From contig CAYWZW010000107.1 of the NCBI GenBank assembly GCA_964462945.1, forward strand, positions 1 through 12,469: a stretch of DNA of 12,469 nucleotides. The letters run 5' to 3'. Positions within the stretch are counted from its first letter, which is position 1. Each line of letters starts with the position of its first letter. The stretch comes from GCA-020343675 sp964462945. GTDB taxonomy: Bacteria; Planctomycetota; Phycisphaerae; Sedimentisphaerales; Anaerobacaceae. This document shows positions 8,623-12,469 of the stretch, piece after piece. The notes below the pieces were generated by a model. That model was given only the letters and a program-made list of their open reading frames with translations. It was not told the origin of the DNA and did no database searches. Made by a program: the position numbers and the translations under genes.

Positions 8623-10119
8623 ATGCGTTTTAACGAGGAACTGCACCTACTAATCAAATCTAAGTATCCTGTTATCTGCCTTGAGACAATAGATGAGCTC
8701 TATACCATCAGGCAATTGAAGGCGATAGCAGAGCAGTTGAATCTTACCTTTTTCCAATGGTCCCTCACGGACGGCCTCAAGAGAGGTGATAAGGAAGGTT
8801 CTTACTACCAGACAAAAGAGCCGGCTAAAATGCTTCGTCTGGTGGAGGATCTTCTTAAACCGTATGACGGCACAGAGGCCTCCCCAGGACTGTTTGTTTT
8901 GAAAGATTTTGAAAAATACCTCCAGGACGTTTTAACATTAAGATACTTTAAGGACCTCGTTAATCGTATAAAAGGGACAAAAAATACCTTCGTGATTGTC
9001 TCAGCCGAATACAAATTGCCCAAAGATATTGAGGCTGATTCTGCTCATTTAATGGGTGGTTATCCGGTTGAGGATGAAATAAAAACTGTGATCTGCGAAA
9101 CCGTTAACGAGTTGAAAAGAACAAATGACAAAATTACCGTGAGGGCCAACCTCGAACAGTTAAGAAAAATGGTTAATGCCTTAAAGGGGCTATCTACCCA
9201 GCAAATAAGAAATATTATAAATCGATGTTTATTGGAAGATGGTATTCTTGATATAAAAGATTTGACTGCAATCGAAGCTTATAAGAAAAAGATTTTCGAC
9301 CAGGAAGGTCTATTGGAGTTCTGTTTAACGGAAGACAAAAATAATATTTCCGGTTTTAATAATCTGAAAAACTGGCTCTCAGAACGTAAGAACAGCTTTT
9401 CCTCGCATAAAGTCTCATCTTTGCCGGAGCCTAAAGGATTGCTATTGATGGGGGTGCAGGGTTGTGGGAAAAGCCTGGCGGTAAAAGTGATTGCAAGGGA
9501 GCTTAATCTGCCCTTATACAGGCTCGATTTGGCCCGGCTTTATAGCAAATACGTTGGAGAAACAGAACAAAATTTAAGAAAGGCATTAGCGGTAGTTGAA
9601 AAACTCGCCCCCGTTTGTTTGTGGATCGATGAAATAGAAAAGGGCGTCGCTACGTCCGGCGGCGACATAGATGGCGGCGTTTCTCAGCGCGTCTTGGGAA
9701 CTTTATTGACCTGGATGCAGGAACGCAAGGCCAGCTGTTTTCTCGCCGCTACCGCAAATGACATTTACCGCTTACCCCCTGAACTTTTGAGAAAAGGGCG
9801 CTTTGACGAATTGTTTTTCGCCGACCTGCCTGACGGTCAATCGAGGGAACAACTTCTAAAGATCCACCTTACGAAAAGAAAACTTGATCCGGAAAATTTT
9901 GACTTGAAAAAGATTGTTGAAGCGACGGATGGTTTTAGCGGGGCCGAAATTGAGCAGGCAATAATATCTTCTCTCTACAGGGCATCTACGGAGAACAAAC
10001 AAATCTCAAGCGAACATATTATCGAACAGATAAAATCAACTAAACCGTTATCGGTCTTAAAAGAAGAGGAGATTTCTGCTTTGAGAGAATGGGCAAAGGA
10101 ACGTACGATCCTCGCCTAA
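8623..10119 (+). CDS. AAA+ ATPase, Ycf46-like
   Basis: 498 aa, the usual size of the Ycf46 group. An N-terminal domain (about 1-230) opens with ELHLLIKSKYPVICLETIDE and contains LFVLKDFEKYL, a degenerate NTPase-like fold typical of Ycf46. The AAA module has Walker A GVQGCGKS (277-284), pore-loop-like YVGETE (310-315), Walker B CLWIDEIE (332-339), sensor 1 ATAND (376-380), arginine fingers RKGRFDE (390-396), and a C-terminal lid with FSGAEIEQAI (438-447). Every residue expected for ATP hydrolysis is present. The substrate is not known; in cyanobacteria Ycf46 has been linked to photosynthesis regulation, which cannot be assumed here. It stands alone with its own promoter and terminator. Codon use looks more A+T-rich than the restriction-modification genes. 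No clear Shine-Dalgarno sequence precedes the ATG. Confidence 0.85.
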   Translation: MRFNEELHLLIKSKYPVICLETIDELYTIRQLKAIAEQLNLTFFQWSLTDGLKRGDKEGSYYQTKEPAKMLRLVEDLLKPYDGTEASPGLFVLKDFEKYLQDVLTLRYFKDLVNRIKGTKNTFVIVSAEYKLPKDIEADSAHLMGGYPVEDEIKTVICETVNELKRTNDKITVRANLEQLRKMVNALKGLSTQQIRNIINRCLLEDGILDIKDLTAIEAYKKKIFDQEGLLEFCLTEDKNNISGFNNLKNWLSERKNSFSSHKVSSLPEPKGLLLMGVQGCGKSLAVKVIARELNLPLYRLDLARLYSKYVGETEQNLRKALAVVEKLAPVCLWIDEIEKGVATSGGDIDGGVSQRVLGTLLTWMQERKASCFLAATANDIYRLPPELLRKGRFDELFFADLPDGQSREQLLKIHLTKRKLDPENFDLKKIVEATDGFSGAEIEQAIISSLYRASTENKQISSEHIIEQIKSTKPLSVLKEEEISALREWAKERTILA

Positions 10120-10130
10120 AATCTCTATAT

Positions 10131-10204
10131 GCGGCCGATGGCAGCCGCTTCGCGGCCCTTCGGCACAACTCAGGGTAAACTTCGTAAGTCATCGCCAGGA
10201 TTAT
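10131..10204 (+). repeat. 5S rRNA-like repeat, copy 4 (shortest, most eroded)
   Basis: Only GCGGCCGATGGCAG at the left and GTCATCGCCAGGATTAT at the right (about 10188-10204) remain clearly 5S-like. The middle is replaced by CCGC-TTCG-CGG and a CCCTTCG...CTCAGGG palindrome (10156-10175). The left edge starts 11 nt after the ATPase stop codon. The right flank continues into a terminator related to that of copy 2. Confidence 0.8.
10156..10175. repeat. Short dispersed palindrome nested in 5S-like copy 4
   Basis: CCCTTCGGCACAACTCAGGG is a variant of the elements in copies 2 and 3, with CCCT/AGGG arms. Confidence 0.5.
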
Positions 10205-10240
10205 AAAGGCTGGCTGGAAAATCAGCCGGACTTTGCCTTC
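10205..10240 (+). terminator. Rho-independent terminator after cassette C
   Basis: AAAGGCTGGCTG pairs with CAGCCGGACTTT (one mismatch, one wobble), followed by TGCCTTCTT. It is an eroded relative of the terminator at 4022-4058; the similarity continues for about 10 nt past the stem. Confidence 0.75.
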
Positions 10241-10306
10241 TTGCGATTTCGCCCAAGGGTTCTCGCGAGATGGAACAAGCCCCAAATGATGTGCCTCGCG
10301 AAAGCC

Positions 10307-10335
10307 TTGACAAGCGCGCTGCTACTGGCTACTCT
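10307..10335 (+). promoter_or_regulatory. Candidate promoter for the second methyltransferase gene
   Basis: TTGACA (10307-10312), 17-nt spacer, TACTCT (10330-10335). The leader to the start codon would be about 30 nt, with GGGAGA at 10357-10362 as ribosome binding site. Confidence 0.6.
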
Positions 10336-10372
10336 GGTCACAGAACGCTAAGATTCGGGAGATCTGCATGTG

Positions 10373-11110
10373 ATGTCAGGTCAATTGTCATTATTTGAGC
10401 AAAAGCGCGTTGAAGGCAAGCGACGTCAAGGCGGAATTGCCACGTCGAATTTAGTTCTATCAGCATACGTGGGCACGAACGCAGACGTATTCCCGCACGT
10501 TTTGTCTCTGCATGTGCCGAAAGGCTCCACGGTTGCCGACGTCACCTACGGAAAAGGCGTCTTTTGGAGAAGTGTGCCTAAAGACAAGTACGTTGTCAAA
10601 GGCTCCGACATATCGCACGGGATGGACTGCAGGAACTTGCCGTACCCGGCGGACAGCATCGACTGTGTTGTTCTGGATCCTCCTTACATGGAGGGGTTCT
10701 TCCGCGAACAGAACAGTCAAAAGGCTGGATCCGGTACCCACAAAGCGTTCCGAGAACACTACTCAAATGGCGATGAGAATGTCGAGGGTGCAAAATGGCA
10801 CGCGGCAGTTCTGGAGCTATACTATAGCGCGGCGAGAGAGGCACATCGCGTCCTTCGGGAGGGTGGCGTGTTCATTGTGAAATGCCAAGATGAGGTCAGC
10901 GCAAATCGTCAGAACCTTACGCACGTAGAAATCATCAACGAATGTGAACGAATGGGATTTTACACTAAGGATCTGTTTGTAGTGGTCCGGTCGAACAGGC
11001 CTGGCGTTAGCCGCCTGAAGAAACAAGTTCACGCCAGAAAGAACCACTCCTACTTTCTTGTTTTCACAAAAATCCCGAAAGGTAAAACTCGCAAGACGAT
11101 GCGCGGCTAA
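10373..11110 (+). CDS. Small DNA methyltransferase, DPPY type (restriction-modification system 2)
   Basis: 245 aa from the ATG at 10373; an in-frame GTG at 10370 is an equally possible start, since GGGAGA ends 7 nt before the GTG and 10 nt before the ATG. Motif I is VADVTYGKGVFW (residues 54-65) and motif IV LDPPYMEG (about 101-108), with EGGVFIVKCQDE farther on as a later core strand. DPPY indicates an amino-methyltransferase (N6-adenine or N4-cytosine). The order I then IV with no long insert makes a compact enzyme with little room for a separate recognition domain. It converges with the nuclease gene on the other strand: the two stop codons overlap in CTAA (11107-11110). It should protect the site cut by that nuclease. 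Confidence 0.85.
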   Translation: MSGQLSLFEQKRVEGKRRQGGIATSNLVLSAYVGTNADVFPHVLSLHVPKGSTVADVTYGKGVFWRSVPKDKYVVKGSDISHGMDCRNLPYPADSIDCVVLDPPYMEGFFREQNSQKAGSGTHKAFREHYSNGDENVEGAKWHAAVLELYYSAAREAHRVLREGGVFIVKCQDEVSANRQNLTHVEIINECERMGFYTKDLFVVVRSNRPGVSRLKKQVHARKNHSYFLVFTKIPKGKTRKTMRG

Positions 11111-11697
11111 AGCATTTCATCGAGCAGTGTAAATGGTTCATCACGAAATGGCGGGCGAGGCGGCCACGTGACATCTATGAGTGTCGCGAGCAAGTGCTTC
11201 TGCTGTGCTTTAGTGTACTTCTTGTATCGACTTCTGGGTAAATCGCTGTTTTTGGCAAACACGAACCGCCAGTTTTTCTGAAATTCGAAAAGATTCACTG
11301 CAAGCAGGTCGAATTCTCCGACAAGCAGACAAGTGGTTTCAATCTTCTTTCCATTCGGCAACTGAACCGTTCGTCTATCGCTGGCGTCGCACTGCACCTT
11401 CCCAGACCAGATTCCGCCTTCGCGCTGGACAGTGCTCGTTTGAAGAGACTTCGCTTCAATGATAAACTCTTTGCCCCTATAGACGATTACCAAATCACCC
11501 TTTTTCCGGCGGTCGTGGTCGTCATATTTGCGCGACTTGGCGACCTCTTGTCTGTCAAACCACATGTGCCGTAACTTGACCTCGGCCAGGTAACCTAACA
11601 TGATCCCTCGGAGGCTTGGATTCGCATCGACCACATCCGTTAGCTCCACGGCCGTAGTCTGCCACCGATCCAGGATTGTCTCTTTTCCCGATCTCAC
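11107..11697 (-). CDS. Type II restriction endonuclease, PD-(D/E)xK type (restriction-modification system 2)
   Basis: 196 aa from a GTG start at 11697, 2 nt after the stop of the HTH gene, so translation is probably coupled. The catalytic signature is KKGDLVIVYRGKEFIIEAKS: Asp68, then Glu81-Ala-Lys83. Glu39 (GYLAEVKL) could be the upstream acidic residue of the fold. The rest (FDLLAVNLFEFQKNWRFVFA, LLATLIDVTWPP) looks like a well-folded small nuclease. Together with the convergent methyltransferase and the HTH protein it forms a classical C-R/M arrangement. The recognition site cannot be predicted. Other D...ExK nucleases are possible, but the context favours a restriction enzyme. Confidence 0.8.
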   Translation of the reverse strand: MRSGKETILDRWQTTAVELTDVVDANPSLRGIMLGYLAEVKLRHMWFDRQEVAKSRKYDDHDRRKKGDLVIVYRGKEFIIEAKSLQTSTVQREGGIWSGKVQCDASDRRTVQLPNGKKIETTCLLVGEFDLLAVNLFEFQKNWRFVFAKNSDLPRSRYKKYTKAQQKHLLATLIDVTWPPRPPFRDEPFTLLDEML

Positions 11698-11699
11698 GT

Positions 11700-11954
11700 C
11701 TATCGTTCTCGCTTCTTGGTCTTGTCTTGAACGATGGCCAACAGCGACTCAGCTTCGACACCCAGCGCAGCAGTTACCTCCAAAAACTCAATCACGTCCA
11801 AGCGTCTCTCCCCGTTCTCGTATTTCGACACGAAGGATTGCGGTCTGCTCAGTCTTTCAGCAACGCTCGCTTGTGTTAGACCCTGCGACTCTCTCGCCTG
11901 AATCAGCAAGTGGCACAAATGCGTGTACTTCTTTGTGAAAATGGATCTCGTCAT
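11700..11954 (-). CDS. XRE-family HTH regulator, likely controller of restriction-modification system 2
   Basis: 84 aa from the ATG at 11954 (MTRSIFTKKYTHLCHLLIQA). A longer frame extends to 12155, but its upstream part reads through the promoter and the 5S-like copy. The HTH_3 fold is clear: LIQARESQGLTQASVAERLS, then RPQSFVSKYENGERRLDVIE, then FLEVTAALGV. The size and the position before the nuclease match controller (C) proteins of type II systems, which time nuclease expression after entry into a new cell. No strong ribosome binding site precedes the ATG (only AGG, too close), suggesting weak initiation. A candidate operator overlaps the -35 of its promoter. Confidence 0.85.
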   Translation of the reverse strand: MTRSIFTKKYTHLCHLLIQARESQGLTQASVAERLSRPQSFVSKYENGERRLDVIEFLEVTAALGVEAESLLAIVQDKTKKRER

Positions 11955-11984
11955 ACCTGCAACGCGTCCTAAAAATAATGCGGC

Positions 11985-12013
11985 ATTGTAATGACCTCGC
12001 CCAAATATCCCAA
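11985..12013 (-). promoter_or_regulatory. Candidate promoter for the HTH-nuclease operon
   Basis: On the minus strand: TTGGGA (12013-12008), 17-nt spacer, TACAAT (11990-11985). The predicted start is near 11978, leaving a leader of about 24 nt. Confidence 0.6.
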
Positions 12014-12023
12014 AATCGGATAT
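12005..12023. promoter_or_regulatory. Candidate operator for the HTH regulator
   Basis: Perfect inverted repeat ATATCC-CAAAATC-GGATAT (6-bp arms, 7-nt spacer) covering the -35 element of the promoter above. The placement suits repression or autoregulation by a dimeric XRE protein. No second copy was found near the methyltransferase promoter at 10307-10335. Confidence 0.5.
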
Positions 12024-12052
12024 AGCAGATTTTTTGCCCAGCGCAAAAGGTT

Positions 12053-12190
12053 CCCCTGGTGACCACACACATACGGGGAAACGCCTGATCCCATTGCGAA
12101 CTGCGAACCTAAGCCCGTGCGGCCGATGGTAGTCCTTCGGGGCGAGTCCCGACAAAAAACAACGGGATAAAATCCGGTCATCGCCAGGAT
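12053..12190 (+). repeat. 5S rRNA-like repeat, copy 5 (nearly full-length pseudogene)
   Basis: It starts CCCTGGTGAC as the functional 5S starts TCCTGGTGAC, has a variant loop (CACACACAT), then ACGGGGAAACGCCTGATCCC, then ATTGCGAACTGCGAACCTAA, GCCCGTGCGGCCGATGG, TAGTCCTTCGGGGCGAG, a 29-nt insert at 12147-12175, and GGTCATCGCCAGGAT. The insert differs from that of copy 2 at one base. The ends still pair (CCTGG/CCAGG), but helix II pairing is weakened and the loop B/C consensus CCGAACTCAGAAG is altered, so a ribosomal role is unlikely. No 23S precedes it. Confidence 0.9.
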
Positions 12191-12194
12191 TATT

Positions 12195-12236
12195 ACCCCG
12201 ATAGGTGTGAAAGCACCTGTCGGGGTTCCTTTTTTG
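12195..12236 (+). terminator. Rho-independent terminator after 5S-like copy 5
   Basis: ACCCCGATAGGTG / CACCTGTCGGGGT (one wobble; loop TGAAAG) then TCCTTTTTT. No + strand gene precedes it, so it serves only transcripts that run through copy 5 (or is a relic). The stem is unlike those after copies 1, 2 and 4. Confidence 0.88.
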
Positions 12237-12281
12237 CGCGGCTTACGTGACGTCAAGACGAGGATTATGGCTTGTTTGTCT

Positions 12282-12309
12282 CTCATCCCTGCGAAAGCGG
12301 GTATCCAGG
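12282..12309. repeat. Dispersed intergenic repeat (CCTGCGAAAGCGGG type)
   Basis: CTCATCCCTGCGAAAGCGGG with TATCCAGG is a small hairpin (CCTGC-GAAA-GCGGG). When translated it gives the familiar spurious peptide IPAKAGIQ, seen across many bacterial genomes. It lies in the 12237-12392 intergenic stretch, where I see no gene. Confidence 0.65.
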
Positions 12310-12392
12310 GCTTCAGAACCACAGATAGACACCGATGTACCTGTGCGGCCTTCGGGCGCAACCAAGATGCGTTCTTCACTCTGCGGCTACGA

Positions 12393-12469
12393 TTACTCAA
12401 TATCCGACGATTCGCTGTCCCAGCCGCCGCCGAGGGCTTTGTAAAGGGCCACTAAATCGGTCGATAAGT
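12393..12469 (-). CDS. Outer-membrane efflux protein, NodT/OprM-type, C-terminal end only
   Basis: The minus strand entering from the right edge reads LSTDLVALYKALGGGWDSES then SDIE and stops (TAA, complement of 12393-12395). VALYKALGGGW is the characteristic C-terminus of NodT/OprM-family outer-membrane factors of RND efflux pumps, which form the trimeric exit duct of tripartite pumps. Only 24 codons lie in the window, so nothing can be said about the rest. It marks the return to ordinary chromosomal genes and indicates a cell with an outer membrane. Confidence 0.75.
   Translation of the reverse strand, partial: LSTDLVALYKALGGGWDSESSDIE

Noticed and set aside
11955..12155. N-terminal extension of the HTH regulator
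   Set aside because: This part of the frame runs through the candidate promoter, the operator and 5S-like copy 5, and its peptide is not protein-like. The ATG at 11954 begins just before the HTH fold.
1063..12236. CRISPR array or true integron
   Set aside because: The repeats are long, 5S-related and kilobases apart, with no short regular spacers. No cas genes, integron integrase or attI/attC folds were seen.
12207..12455. ORF on + containing IPAKAGIQG
   Set aside because: The peptide is the known spurious translation of a dispersed intergenic repeat, and the frame runs antisense through the efflux protein end.

Overview
The window is a bacterial chromosomal segment. It opens inside the 3' part of a 23S rRNA gene (1-967), followed by a complete 5S rRNA gene (about 1063-1174) with its own terminator, so the left end is the tail of an rRNA operon. 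A lipoprotein-type propeller protein at the left and the C-terminal tail of a NodT/OprM-type outer-membrane efflux protein at the right edge point to a Gram-negative (diderm) cell. A small OB-like domain in the propeller protein and many short dispersed palindromes recall Planctomycetota, Omnitrophota and similar lineages, but that placement is a weak inference.

Downstream of the rRNA operon lie four gene cassettes. Each ends in, or is bounded by, a same-orientation 5S-rRNA-like sequence followed by a rho-independent terminator. Cassette A (1245-4058) is a large exported beta-propeller protein. Cassette B (4208-8433) is a two-gene restriction-modification system (1010-aa adenine methyltransferase and PD-(D/E)xK nuclease) plus a DUF2442 protein. 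Cassette C (8532-10240) is a Ycf46-like AAA+ ATPase. Cassette D (10307 to about 12050) is a second restriction-modification system: a methyltransferase on + converging on a nuclease and an HTH regulator on -. The last 5S-like copy (12053-12190) and its terminator close the array. An ordinary intergenic stretch then leads to the efflux gene tail.

The 5S-like copies are the unexpected part. The functional 5S is copy 1. Copies 2, 3 and 4 (3868, 8263 and 10131 onward) are truncated to different extents at their 5' ends. Copy 5 is nearly full length. Copies 2 and 5 carry a nearly identical 29-nt insertion at the same internal position and copy 3 a degenerate version, so they form a repeat family and are not independent pieces of the neighbouring 5S gene. 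Short palindromes are nested in copies 2, 3 and 4. No integrase, transposase or reverse transcriptase is present.

Both restriction-modification systems appear intact by motif. The second has a candidate operator (12005-12023) over the -35 element of the regulator-nuclease promoter, which fits delayed or autoregulated nuclease expression. Cassettes B, C and D each have a plausible promoter of their own and end in their own terminator, or in D's case in converging overlapping stop codons. The region therefore reads as independently expressed defence and accessory cassettes stacked behind an rRNA operon.
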